Origin: Maritimibacter sp.
Lineage (GTDB): Bacteria > Pseudomonadota > Alphaproteobacteria > Rhodobacterales > Rhodobacteraceae
Assembly: GCA_002701395.1 (NCBI GenBank)
Contig: NZVC01000027.1
Span: forward strand, 16,160 to 80,159
Direction: 5' to 3'
Length of the DNA stretch: 64,000 nt
In this document: positions 52,454 through 61,247 of the stretch, piece after piece
Numbering within the stretch: position 1 is the stretch's first letter
Layout: every line of letters begins with the position of its first letter
Position numbers and translations under genes: made by a program
Notes under the pieces: model-generated
Database searches by the model: none
What the model was told of the DNA's origin: nothing
Seen by the model: the letters and a program-made list of their open reading frames with translations, nothing else

Positions 52454-53725
52454 TCATGCAGCGATGAATTCGTTCCACTTGCGGACCATGTACTGGTTCT
52501 CGTCCATGACGGCGTTCCAGCAAGCCACGCGGCCCATGCGCTCTTCGAACGAGCCGCCGTCGCGGACTTCGCCAGCCTGCGCCAGCGCGTCGCCGGTGGG
52601 CGAGGTGATGACGTCGGTGGCTTCCTTGCCCTCGAACCAATAGCCCCACTCGTTCTCGGACATGTACTCTTTCGAGGTTTCCGGAACGGCCGAGTAATAG
52701 CCCTGACGCATCAGATAACCGCCGACCCAGCCGGACAGGTACCAGTTGATGTATTCATAGGCCGCGTCCAGCTCGATGCCGGACAGCGCGTTCGACAGGC
52801 CGATGCCGCCGCCCCACGAACGATAGCCTTCTTCCAGCGGCTGGTAGACGCAGGGAATGCCGCGCGACTTCACGGCGGTGATCGCCGGCGACCACATCGA
52901 CTGGATCACGACCTCGCCCGAGGCCATCAGGTTCACGGATTCGTCGAAGGTCTTCCAGAAGGCGCGGAACTGGCCGTTCTGCTTGGCCTCGGTGAAGATC
53001 GCGAAGGTGGCGTCGATCTCTTCGCGGGTCATGTTGCCCTTGTCGCCATAGGTGATCTCGCCCATCGATTCACAGACCATCGCCATGTCCATGATGCCGA
53101 TCGAGCTGATGTCGAGGATCGAGGCTTTGCCCTTGAACTCGGGGTTCAGCAGTTCCGACCAGTTGCTGATCGGACGGCCGATCAGGTCGGGGCGGATGCC
53201 CAGCGTGTCGGCGTTGTAGATCGTCGGGATCAGGGTCATCCAGTTGGTCTGTTCGTCCGCGAACTCGGTCGCGCCCGGCTCGGGGATGAAGCCCACGGTG
53301 TGCGGCGCGGTACCCTGTGCGATCTCGCTGTCCGGGGTCAGCTTGCCGTCTTTGAAGATGCCGACGATCTTGTCGTAGTTGGCGATCTTCGACACGTCCA
53401 TCGCCTGCAGGTTGCCGGTCGGCCAGACCTTTTTGCAGATCCAGTACTCGATGTCGGCGATGTCGAAGCTGTCGGGCTGGGTGGCCGCGCGCTGGGTGAC
53501 GCTGTCGGAATCGAGCGCGGTCATTTCCAGCGTGAAGCCAAGGTCTTCCTTCACCTTCTGGGCCACGTCGTTCAGGTTCGACACGCCGGTGCCGAACTGG
53601 CGCAGCGTGACGTCCTTGATGTCCTGCGCCCAGACCATCGGGGCGGGCAGCGCCGTTGCGGTGATCGCGGCGCCACCGGCTTTCAGCATCGACCGGCGGG
53701 TGTATCCAACTCTGGCTTTGGCCAT
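52454..53725 (-). CDS. PotD/PotF-like extracellular substrate-binding protein, Tat-type signal
   Basis: 423 residues. The N-terminus YTRRSMLKAGGAAITATALP fits a twin-arginine export signal (T-R-R-S-M-L-K), with cleavage after APMVWAQ near 34. The mature domain is of the SBP_bac_1/8 class, with DSFDIADIEYWICKKVW near 86 and VVIQSMWSPAITAVKSRGI near 272. Tat export is common for this protein class in alphaproteobacteria. It binds the substrate of the PotABC-like importer. It is the second gene after the ATPase. Confidence 0.9.
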   Translation of the reverse strand: MAKARVGYTRRSMLKAGGAAITATALPAPMVWAQDIKDVTLRQFGTGVSNLNDVAQKVKEDLGFTLEMTALDSDSVTQRAATQPDSFDIADIEYWICKKVWPTGNLQAMDVSKIANYDKIVGIFKDGKLTPDSEIAQGTAPHTVGFIPEPGATEFADEQTNWMTLIPTIYNADTLGIRPDLIGRPISNWSELLNPEFKGKASILDISSIGIMDMAMVCESMGEITYGDKGNMTREEIDATFAIFTEAKQNGQFRAFWKTFDESVNLMASGEVVIQSMWSPAITAVKSRGIPCVYQPLEEGYRSWGGGIGLSNALSGIELDAAYEYINWYLSGWVGGYLMRQGYYSAVPETSKEYMSENEWGYWFEGKEATDVITSPTGDALAQAGEVRDGGSFEERMGRVACWNAVMDENQYMVRKWNEFIAA

Positions 53726-53797
53726 CGTGTTCCTCTCTTCTCTTCCCTGTGCCTTGCGGCGTTTCGTTGGTGTTTGGGGGTCGGCCCGGGCGGCGCC

Positions 53798-54769
53798 CTA
53801 GGCCAGGAGGCGGTGCAGCCGCCCCTCGTCCCAGGCAAGGCCGACGGCATCGCCCGGATTCTTCGGATTGGCGTAGAACTCGGCCTCTGGCACCAGCGCC
53901 AGAACCTCGGTCTCGCCCAATTTCGAGGTCACGGCGACGCGGTCGCCTTGGTACTCGACCACGCTGACGGTGGCGGCGTGGCCGCTTTCGGCCAGCTTCA
54001 CGTCGTCGGCGCGCAGCGCGAAGCGCCCGCCGTTCAGGTCGATGACGTTGTGGCCGCCCATGAAGCGGGCCACGAACTCGGTCCGGGGGGCGCCGAACAC
54101 ATCGCGCGCCGTGCCGGCCTGTTCAATGACGGCGTTGTTCATCACCACCACCTCGTCGGCCAGCGCAAGCGCCTCGTCCTGTCCGTGGGTGACGTGGATG
54201 AACGAGATCCCCAGTTCGCGTTGCAGGCGCTTCAACTCGCCCCGCACGCGGATGCGCAGGAACGGGTCCAGCGCCGACAGCGGTTCGTCCAGCAGCAGGA
54301 CGCGCGGCTTGGTGACCAGCGCGCGGGCCAGCGCCACGCGCTGCTGCTGGCCGCCCGAAAGCTGCGCCGGAAGACGTTCGGCCAGATGCCCCATGTCGAC
54401 CAGCGCCAGCATGTCGTCGGCGGCCTTGTAGCGCGCGGTCTTGTCGATGCCCTTCATTTTCAGGGAGAACGCCACGTTGTCACGCACCGACAGGTGCGGG
54501 AACAGCGCATAGCTTTGGAACATCATCGCGGTGCCGCGCTGTGCGGGCGGAAGCCGCGAGATGTCCTGACCGTCCAGCAGGATCGACCCGTCGCTGACCG
54601 ACTCGTGGCCGGCGATCATCCGCAGCGTGGTCGACTTGCCGCAGCCCGATGGGCCCAGAAGACAGACGTATGTGCCGTTCGCGAAGACATGGTTGATGTC
54701 TTTCACCGCCACGGTGTCGCCGTAGCGTTTGGTCAGATGCACGAGTTCCAGATCGTTCGGTGTCCGCAT
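53798..54769 (-). CDS. PotA-like ABC transporter ATPase
   Basis: 323 residues from ATG 54769. It has Walker [18 protein letters not shown] near 36, Q-loop [14 protein letters not shown], the signature [15 protein letters not shown] near 137, Walker [13 protein letters not shown] near 158, and the switch His in [18 protein letters not shown]-terminal TOBE-type regulatory domain occupies about 240-320. It powers the importer and is the first gene of the minus operon, divergent from the FCD-GntR gene. Upstream in-frame codons lie in the promoter region. Confidence 0.93.
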   Translation of the reverse strand: MRTPNDLELVHLTKRYGDTVAVKDINHVFANGTYVCLLGPSGCGKSTTLRMIAGHESVSDGSILLDGQDISRLPPAQRGTAMMFQSYALFPHLSVRDNVAFSLKMKGIDKTARYKAADDMLALVDMGHLAERLPAQLSGGQQQRVALARALVTKPRVLLLDEPLSALDPFLRIRVRGELKRLQRELGISFIHVTHGQDEALALADEVVVMNNAVIEQAGTARDVFGAPRTEFVARFMGGHNVIDLNGGRFALRADDVKLAESGHAATVSVVEYQGDRVAVTSKLGETEVLALVPEAEFYANPKNPGDAVGLAWDEGRLHRLLA

Positions 54770-54914
54770 GTCCGTCCCTGCTGGCTGCTTGAAAGCACTC
54801 TTCGCCGTGCCGCGCGTCAGAGGGCAGGCAAATCGCCACCGCGCCGCGGCCGAAACAGCGTTTGCCCAATTATCAGGCAACCGCGCGATACCCGCGCACA
54901 GGATAGCGTCCAAC

Positions 54915-54926
54915 ATTGTATACGAT
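54915..54926. promoter_or_regulatory. FCD-GntR-type operator in the divergent importer/regulator promoter
   Basis: ATTGTATACGAT contains TTGTATACGA, an exact match to the TNGT-NN-ACNA operator pattern of FadR-type GntR regulators. It lies 146 bases before the PotA-like start and 81 before the GntR start, so the neighbouring GntR protein probably binds it. Confidence 0.65.
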
Positions 54927-55006
54927 CCTGAATGCGACCCGACGTCCCCTCCCGAATCCTTGCCCCTCTCGCCCATCGCGCGCAGGTTCGGGTCCGGAGG
55001 CAGACA

Positions 55007-55693
55007 ATGGCAGATTCAGTTAATCAGGCACCCAGCAGCGAGCGCGTGGCAGACGACATGTCTCGGGCGATCCACGAGCACCGCCTGTCGCCCGGCACCA
55101 AGCTGAACGAGGACGAGGTGGGCGCGATCTATGGCGTCAGCCGCACCGTCGCCCGCGCCGCATTGCAGAGTCTTGCGCACAAGCGGCTGGTCGAGCTGCG
55201 GCGGAACCGGGGCGCGTTCGTCGCGCAGCCCTCCGCCCGCGAAGCGCGCGAGGTGTTCGAGGCCCGCGCCCTTCTGGAACCCCGCACCGCGCGGTCGGCG
55301 GCGGAACGGGCGACGCCCGAGGACATCGCGGTTCTGCAGCACCACATCGACGAGGAACACGCGGCGATCCGGGCGGGCGAGCTTGGGCGTTCGGTCCACC
55401 TGTCCGGCATGTTCCATCTGGAAATCGCCCGTATCGCGCATCAGGAAACCATCGCCGAATTCATCGCGCAGCTGATCGCCCGGTCGTCGCTGATCGTTGC
55501 GCTGTACTGGAAGCGGCGCGGCGCGATGTGCGAAAGCCATGCGCACCACGCGCTGATACAGGCCTTCGCGCGGCACGACGGCGACCTCGCTGAAGAGTTG
55601 ATGAAGCACCACCTTGTGGACCTTGTGACCTCGCTGGACCTCAGCAACGTGTCTTCCGCGCCGGCGTCCCTGCGCGAGGCGTTGCGCCCATGA
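55007..55693 (+). CDS. FCD-type GntR regulator
   Basis: 228 residues from the ATG with GGAGG upstream. The winged HTH is at about 10-72 (GTKLNEDEVGAIYGVSRTVARAALQSLAHKRLV). The FCD domain is at about 80-210, with metal-ligand candidates in VFEARALLEPRTARSAAE (Asp position replaced by Glu/Ala), MFHLEIARIAHQ and ESHAHHALIQA. It is divergent from the Pot-like operon and has a consensus operator in the shared promoter, so it likely represses the importer until substrate is present. Its stop overlaps the GNAT gene by four bases. Confidence 0.87.
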   Translation: MADSVNQAPSSERVADDMSRAIHEHRLSPGTKLNEDEVGAIYGVSRTVARAALQSLAHKRLVELRRNRGAFVAQPSAREAREVFEARALLEPRTARSAAERATPEDIAVLQHHIDEEHAAIRAGELGRSVHLSGMFHLEIARIAHQETIAEFIAQLIARSSLIVALYWKRRGAMCESHAHHALIQAFARHDGDLAEELMKHHLVDLVTSLDLSNVSSAPASLREALRP

Positions 55694-56526
55694 CGGCGAC
55701 GTACCGGACCGCCAGTGCGGCCGAGGTCGCGCTGATGCTGGACTGGGCGGCGGACGAGGGCTGGAATCCCGGTCTGGACGATGCTGCCGCCTTCTTCGCC
55801 GCCGACCCCGACGGGTTCTTCGTCGCCAAGGTGGACGGAACCCCGGTCGCGGCGATCTCGGTGGTGAACCACGACGACACGATGGCCTTCCTTGGCCTGT
55901 ACCTGTGCCGCCCGTCGCATCGCGGCCGCGGCATCGGGTTCGGCCTGTGGCAGCACGCGCTGGCCCACGCAGGCGACCGCACGGTCGGGCTGGACGGCGT
56001 TGCGGCGCAACAGGCGAACTACGCGCGGTCGGGTTTTGCGCCAGCCGGGTCGACGCGCCGGTTCATGGGACAGCTTCCTGCCGGACCGACCGTGGGGCAC
56101 CGCCCCGCGACACCGGCGGACCTGCCCGCCCTTGCGGCTTTGGACCGGGCCGCCTGCGGCTATGACCGCCCGGCGTTCCTGTCGAACTGGATGCTGGGAA
56201 GCGCGACGCGCCGGACGGTCGTGTCCGAAACCGGCGGTGCATTGGATGGGGCGGCAACCGCCCGAGCCTGCCGCGAGGGGGTCAAGATCGGCCCGGTGAT
56301 CGCGGTGGATGCGGATCGCGCCCTGTCGCTGGCAGCCTCGGCGGCAGCCGCCCTGCCCGGCGGCGGGCCGCGACTCATCGACGTCGCGCCGGGACGGGAT
56401 GCGCTGGCAGAGCGCCTTGCATCCTTGGGCTTTCAGGAAACCTTCGCGACGGCCCGCATGTACCGGGGCGCCCCGCCGCAACCGGACGGGACATTGCAGG
56501 CCGTGGCGACGATGGAGCTGGGCTGA
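55690..56526 (+). CDS. GNAT-family N-acetyltransferase
   Basis: 278 residues. The N-terminal GNAT domain (about 1-130) has VAAISVVNHDDTMAFLGLYL and the CoA-binding loop RPSHRGRGIGFGLW near 74. A second domain (about 140-278) resembles the Acetyltransf_18 extension of YitH-like proteins and starts HRPATPADLPALAALDRAAC. The substrate is unknown. It is co-translated with the GntR regulator and therefore may modify the compound imported by the divergent transporter or a derivative of it. Confidence 0.85.
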   Translation: MTATYRTASAAEVALMLDWAADEGWNPGLDDAAAFFAADPDGFFVAKVDGTPVAAISVVNHDDTMAFLGLYLCRPSHRGRGIGFGLWQHALAHAGDRTVGLDGVAAQQANYARSGFAPAGSTRRFMGQLPAGPTVGHRPATPADLPALAALDRAACGYDRPAFLSNWMLGSATRRTVVSETGGALDGAATARACREGVKIGPVIAVDADRALSLAASAAAALPGGGPRLIDVAPGRDALAERLASLGFQETFATARMYRGAPPQPDGTLQAVATMELG

Positions 56527-56536
56527 CGCGCAGCCG

Positions 56537-57196
56537 TCAGGCCGGGTCCGGCGCTGGCAACCCCTCGCGATGCGGGCGCGGCGCGCTGACTTCGGCGACC
56601 GGCGCATTCTCGACGAACCGCCGCAGCAGGTAGACGAAGAACCGCAGTTCATCCTTGTTCTCGGCCAGCCCCTCCAGCCGGCGGGCGACCTGTTCCAGAA
56701 CCTCGCTCTCGCCGTCAAGCTCGACCTCGGCAAGGTCAAGGCACGGGCGCAGCAGGTACAGCAAAGCCTCTGCCGCGGACCTGTCCAACGCCTCGCGCGT
56801 GGTCTGTTCGGTGCGGTATTTCGGAAGCAGGACCGACTGCATCGCGCCCAGCGCCTGCTTGAACCGCATGATCACGCCCTGCACGCCATGCCGCGCCTGC
56901 TGCGCCACCACGCGCACGCCGCCCAGCACAAGCCGCTGGGTCTGAACCACGCTTTCGGATTCCACGATCACCGCCGCATCGGTGGTCTGAGGCAGGTGCT
57001 TGCGGATCTGCGCCACGAAATCCGCTGAGAACGCGCTGCCGATCGGCGTCGCGCATTTGAACGTCGTCACGTTTCGCGCCCCACCCAAGTGGAACTCGAT
57101 CCGATCCGCGAACCATTCATCGGTCAGCAGATCTCTGGTCAGGGTCAATGAGACCTGGCAACGGCCTTGCTGGTCAGTACCCGCTTCGGCAAGCAC
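56537..57196 (-). CDS. Conserved-looking hypothetical protein
   Basis: 219 residues from GTG with AAGGAA upstream. It is largely predicted helical and cytosolic. It has a beta-rich N-terminal part (about 14-50, TLTRDLLTDEWFADRIEF), a middle region with VIVESESVVQTQRLVLGGV near 76, and acidic helices near 150-200 (ELDGESEVLEQVARRLEG). No family, signal peptide or membrane segment is recognised. It lies 106 bases after the CheB-CheR gene on the same strand without an obvious terminator, so the two may be co-transcribed. Confidence 0.5.
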   Translation of the reverse strand: MLAEAGTDQQGRCQVSLTLTRDLLTDEWFADRIEFHLGGARNVTTFKCATPIGSAFSADFVAQIRKHLPQTTDAAVIVESESVVQTQRLVLGGVRVVAQQARHGVQGVIMRFKQALGAMQSVLLPKYRTEQTTREALDRSAAEALLYLLRPCLDLAEVELDGESEVLEQVARRLEGLAENKDELRFFVYLLRRFVENAPVAEVSAPRPHREGLPAPDPA

Positions 57197-57302
57197 GTCT
57201 CTGGTTCCTTCGGCTGGGATAAGCCCCTTTTGGGTACGAAGATTTGGTTTACAAATTGTTAACGCATCACCCGAGCCACCAATATATTAAGAGGAAATCC
57301 GC

Positions 57303-60300
57303 CTATTCCTCTAGTTCGAACGTCCCGAACAGGTACAGCGGCTTGCCGTCTTCATCGAGTTCCAGATCCCCGGTCACCCGGCACCGAACCTCTTTGCCTT
57401 CGCCGGTTTGCAGGGTCTCGACCACGTCGAACGGGTCTTTCTTTTGCAGCGCCCGGCGCAGGTGCGTCTCTAGCCGATCCCGCGAGTCCGGGGCGAACTG
57501 TTTCAGCGCGGCACCGAAGCTTCGGGTCTCTGTCTGGTCCTGCCACAACAGATCCTGCAACCACGGGCTCCAGAAGGTCAGGTCATTGCCGATGTCGTGA
57601 GAATAGAAACCGATCGCCTGCTTTGCCGCGATCCTGTTATAGTGCCGGACCAGCAGGTCGTCCGTCCGCGCCCGGGTATAGTCGCGGAACACGCCGACCA
57701 TCGCCACCGTCTCGCCGGACTCGTCCCGGACGGCGGCGCCTGCCGCTTCCACCACGATCACCCGACCGTCCGCCCGCATCAACCGCGCGAAAAAGTGGAA
57801 CGGCGTGCCGGACTCTGCGGCGTCGTCAAGCTTCGACCGGATGCGCGCCCTGTCTTCGGGAACGTAGTAAGCGAAGGCGGCGTCGATCGTCGGCGGGGCC
57901 TGGTTATGCGGCAGGCCGTGAATCGCGAAAGTCTCGTCCGACCATGTCAACGACCCGCTGCCCATGTTGAACCGCCACGTGCCAATGTTCCCGAACGACC
58001 GCAGCGTTTCGTTCAGCAAGGTGTCGCCGGCCATGTCCATGCTGTCGATCATCACGACCAGCCCGATCAGTTCGTCCCCGTCGGACACCAGCGGCGTCAC
58101 GGTCAACAGCTTGAGTTGCCAGTAAACTTCGAAGTAACGCGTGCAACTGCGCCGTTCCACAAGCGCCTGCGAACAGATATCCATCAAAGGCGGATAGCCC
58201 GGCGGGATGCGGCACTGCGACAGGTGCCCCATCGACTGCCCCCGGTCGCGGATCTCGAAGGTCTCGACAGCACTGCCCGACGCGTGCCGGATCAGCAGCC
58301 CCGGATCCAGCATCATCATCACGGTCGGCAGGTGCTTGATCAGCCCGTTCAGTTCGACCCCCGTGCGTTCAAGCTGGGCGCTGTTCACGATCAGCTCTTC
58401 GTTGACGGTGATAAGTTCCTCGTTGGTGGACTGCAGTTCCTCGTTCGAGGTCTCAAGCTCTTCGTTGGTGGATTGCAGTTCTTCGTTCGACGACTGCATT
58501 TCCTCGTTCAGCGACTGCAACTCCTCGTTCGAGGTCTGCAATTGCTCGATCGCCACCTGCAACGTCTCGCGGGTGCGGGTCAGTTCGGTCTCAAGATACT
58601 CGGCATAATCGCTTTGCTTGTCTCCGCCCGGCACCGGTGGCACGCGTTGCTCGGTCTCGAACGCGACCAACACCAGCGCCTCGGTCTCTTCGTCCGGCTT
58701 GACCGGATAGGCGGTCATCCGAACCGTGTTGAAATCGCGCGCCTCGATCTGGTGCCATTGGCCATACCGGGGCTCGCCGTGCTTCAGCGCCACCATCACC
58801 ATGCTGTTGGCGTCATAGGCCAGCGCCTTGCGCAGCACGTTCAGGGTCATGTTTCCTTGGATCGGCACCTTCATCTCGATGAACGGGGCGATGTCTCCAT
58901 AGATCCGCTGCACCACCCGTTCGGCATTGACCAACAGCCCGGTCCCGGCGACCGACCGTGCCAGCGCATCGAACCGTTTGCGATCCTCGGGCGGCGCCTC
59001 GCTGCTGCGGGACGGCACCGGGGACGGACGCCGCCGCAAATCCGGCGGAAGCGACTGGTCCAGCGCCGCGACCGCGGGCAGTCGGCTGCTTTGCTTGCGG
59101 AAGATCTTGCCGCCCGGCAGGACCGATGAAAACAGGTGCTCCAGCACGCCCGTGGTCTCGGAGGTGCCAAGGAACAGCAGCCCGTCCGGTTTCAAAGCGT
59201 ACTGAATCCGGGTCAGGACACGTTCCTGCAGGCGCGGCTCGAAATAGATCAGCACGTTGCGGATGCTGACCAGATCGATGGACATGAACGGCGCGTCCTG
59301 AAACACGTTGTGCCGCGTGAACATCAGGTGCTTTTTCAGCCGCGGGCTGGCCTCGATGTGGTCGTCGCCGAGAATGAAATACCGTGACAGGTACTTCTGC
59401 GGGATATCCGCAATCGCGGCCGCCGGGTACATTCCCGCCCGACCGATCTTCAAGGCGCGGTCGTCGATGTCGGTGGCGAAGATCTGAAGCCGGTCGGTGG
59501 GCACGTTGTCCAGCCCGCCCATCGCCTCGACCGCCAAGACCGCGATGGAATAGGCCTCTTCCCCGGTCGCGCAGCCCGGCACCCAGATCCGCACCGCCGC
59601 GTCCGGCGTCTCTGACAGCTTGTCGGCCAGCACCTTCGACAGCAGATTGAACTGCTCGGGGTCGCGGAAGAAGTTGGTGACCGAAATCAGCAGGTCCCGG
59701 TACAGCGCGTCGACCTCCTCGACCGACACGCGGCAGTGTTCGACGTAGTCTTTGAACTCTTCGATGCCTTTGGCGATCATCCGGCGGTGGATGCGGCGAT
59801 TGATCGTGGTTTCCTTGTAGTGGCGGAAATCCACGCGCGTGTGGGCCAGCAGGATCTGGAACAGATCCGAATTCCGGTTGTCGCGTTCGTACATCGCGCG
59901 CAGGCTGTCCAGATCGCGCGGGCGTTCGAGGATCTTGGCAAGGTGAAGGCCGATCTGCTGCGGCGTCAGCGTAAGATCGACACAGCCCGTCCGAATGGCG
60001 GCGACGGGCATACTGTCGTATTTGCAGGACTCCGGCTGCTGCGCGATCGTGATGCCGCCCGCCTCGCGGATTGCCTGTATCCCGTAACTGCCGTCGCTTC
60101 CCGTGCCGGACAGGACGATACCCACCGCGTATTCACCGGCGTTCTGCGCCAAGGACTTGAACAGCCGGTCCGCCGAGGGCTTGGAACTGGCCGGGTGCCC
60201 CAAGGGTTCGGCCAGCTTTAGATGGCCGTCCACGTAGATCACGTCGTTGCCCGGCGGCGGGATGTAGATCGTGCCTTCGACCGGCTCGACGCCATCCTCG

Positions 60301-60506
60301 ATCTCGGCCACCGCCAGCAAGGTTTCCCGCGCCAGAAGCTGCACCAGCATGCTTTTGTGGCTGGGCGACATGTGTTGCGCCAGCACGTAGACGCAGTTGA
60401 GGTTCTTCACGAGGTTCTGCACCAGCAGCGAGGTCGCCTCGAGCCCGCCCGCCGACGCACCGACACCGACAATGACCATCGGTCTGTTCGTCTCCTGCTC
60501 AGACAC
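57303..60506 (-). CDS. CheB-CheR-PAS fusion signalling protein
   Basis: 1067 residues from GTG with a G-rich site; an ATG 114 bases upstream is possible. The CheB methylesterase domain is about 8-190, with Ser in [12 protein letters not shown], His in [12 protein letters not shown] and Asp in [11 protein letters not shown]; there is no receiver domain. The CheR methyltransferase domain is about 210-467, with SAM motif [16 protein letters not shown] and NVLIYF. A linker and PAS-like region are followed by a striking coiled coil at about 640-720 built on repeats of the kind [11 protein letters not shown]. At least two more PAS domains end the protein ([21 protein letters not shown] near 860). 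No histidine-kinase domain is present. Similar proteins act in chemosensory or light/redox signalling; the target is unknown. Confidence 0.9.
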   Translation of the reverse strand: MSEQETNRPMVIVGVGASAGGLEATSLLVQNLVKNLNCVYVLAQHMSPSHKSMLVQLLARETLLAVAEIEDGVEPVEGTIYIPPPGNDVIYVDGHLKLAEPLGHPASSKPSADRLFKSLAQNAGEYAVGIVLSGTGSDGSYGIQAIREAGGITIAQQPESCKYDSMPVAAIRTGCVDLTLTPQQIGLHLAKILERPRDLDSLRAMYERDNRNSDLFQILLAHTRVDFRHYKETTINRRIHRRMIAKGIEEFKDYVEHCRVSVEEVDALYRDLLISVTNFFRDPEQFNLLSKVLADKLSETPDAAVRIWVPGCATGEEAYSIAVLAVEAMGGLDNVPTDRLQIFATDIDDRALKIGRAGMYPAAAIADIPQKYLSRYFILGDDHIEASPRLKKHLMFTRHNVFQDAPFMSIDLVSIRNVLIYFEPRLQERVLTRIQYALKPDGLLFLGTSETTGVLEHLFSSVLPGGKIFRKQSSRLPAVAALDQSLPPDLRRRPSPVPSRSSEAPPEDRKRFDALARSVAGTGLLVNAERVVQRIYGDIAPFIEMKVPIQGNMTLNVLRKALAYDANSMVMVALKHGEPRYGQWHQIEARDFNTVRMTAYPVKPDEETEALVLVAFETEQRVPPVPGGDKQSDYAEYLETELTRTRETLQVAIEQLQTSNEELQSLNEEMQSSNEELQSTNEELETSNEELQSTNEELITVNEELIVNSAQLERTGVELNGLIKHLPTVMMMLDPGLLIRHASGSAVETFEIRDRGQSMGHLSQCRIPPGYPPLMDICSQALVERRSCTRYFEVYWQLKLLTVTPLVSDGDELIGLVVMIDSMDMAGDTLLNETLRSFGNIGTWRFNMGSGSLTWSDETFAIHGLPHNQAPPTIDAAFAYYVPEDRARIRSKLDDAAESGTPFHFFARLMRADGRVIVVEAAGAAVRDESGETVAMVGVFRDYTRARTDDLLVRHYNRIAAKQAIGFYSHDIGNDLTFWSPWLQDLLWQDQTETRSFGAALKQFAPDSRDRLETHLRRALQKKDPFDVVETLQTGEGKEVRCRVTGDLELDEDGKPLYLFGTFELEE

Positions 60507-61247
60507 CGCGCCCCCCCATGCTTGGCCCCGAACCGTGGGGTCTGAATAGGACCACAGCTTTTGCGTGCACGGCAACATCGCGAGGCCCCGAAAGGCGAAA
60601 CGCGGCTGATTATGTTGCATTCAAAACTTTAAGAACGCTAATTAACTCCTTAATTTAAACAACTTTAACCAGAACTTAGAACCACCTCGGATCGGGCATC
60701 ACAGCGGATCGCTCCGCGCATCTCACATTGATTTCAAAGCGGAATTCGGGACGGCCACCGACGCCCCGGCAGACCGTCACCACGCGCCACCAATCGCACC
60801 GAGGGCCAAAGCGGGACGGCACCGGTCGCGACCTTCGCGCCGCCTTGGAAACGGTGGATGGGTGAATTTCCGGCACGGCTGCAAAGATGATTCGGCGTTA
60901 GACGCCGCCGACCGCCCCCGCCCGTTGAAACGCGGCCGAAAATGCGCCGTCCCGCACCCCGGCGACCGCCTTGGTTTTCAACCCTTTTTCGGCAAGACCC
61001 GGCCGCTGTGGCGCGCAGGCAACGTCCAAGGCGCCCGGCGGACAATCCGATACCGCTTAATACGCGCGCGAGTCGGAAATGGCTCCGTGTCATCCAACAT
61101 CCGCGTTATCAGCACCGAAAAGGGCCTGACTCTCCGTTTCGGGCTGATAAATATTAAACGTCTTCGAAGCGGATGCCCGCATGCGAAGGGATCGCGGGCC
61201 GAAAATCCGCGACGGAGAAAAGACGATACAGGGGGACCTTCACGCGC
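60507..61247. other. 741-base stretch without a supported gene
   Basis: The left part (about 60600-60680) is AT-rich with five TTAA words and is the likely promoter of the minus-strand CheB-CheR gene. The middle (60700-61130) has ordinary high GC and open frames on both strands, but none has a good start, a ribosome site or a recognisable product. The last 100 bases contain AAATATTAAACGTCTTCGAAG and lead to the antiporter gene (GGGGGAC before its ATG). No RNA gene was recognised. Confidence 0.5.

Noticed and set aside
45180..56526. Genomic island or prophage carrying the transporter modules
   Set aside because: No integrase, transposase, tRNA-adjacent attachment repeat or composition break was found around these genes.
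58380..58580. CRISPR-like or minisatellite repeat
   Set aside because: The periodic sequence is in frame and encodes the NEELQS-type coiled coil of the CheB-CheR-PAS protein.
60600..60680. CtrA sites (TTAA-N7-TTAA) in the AT-rich CheB-CheR promoter
   Set aside because: Five TTAA words occur, but the spacings I measured are 1, 4, 6 and 9 bases, not 7.
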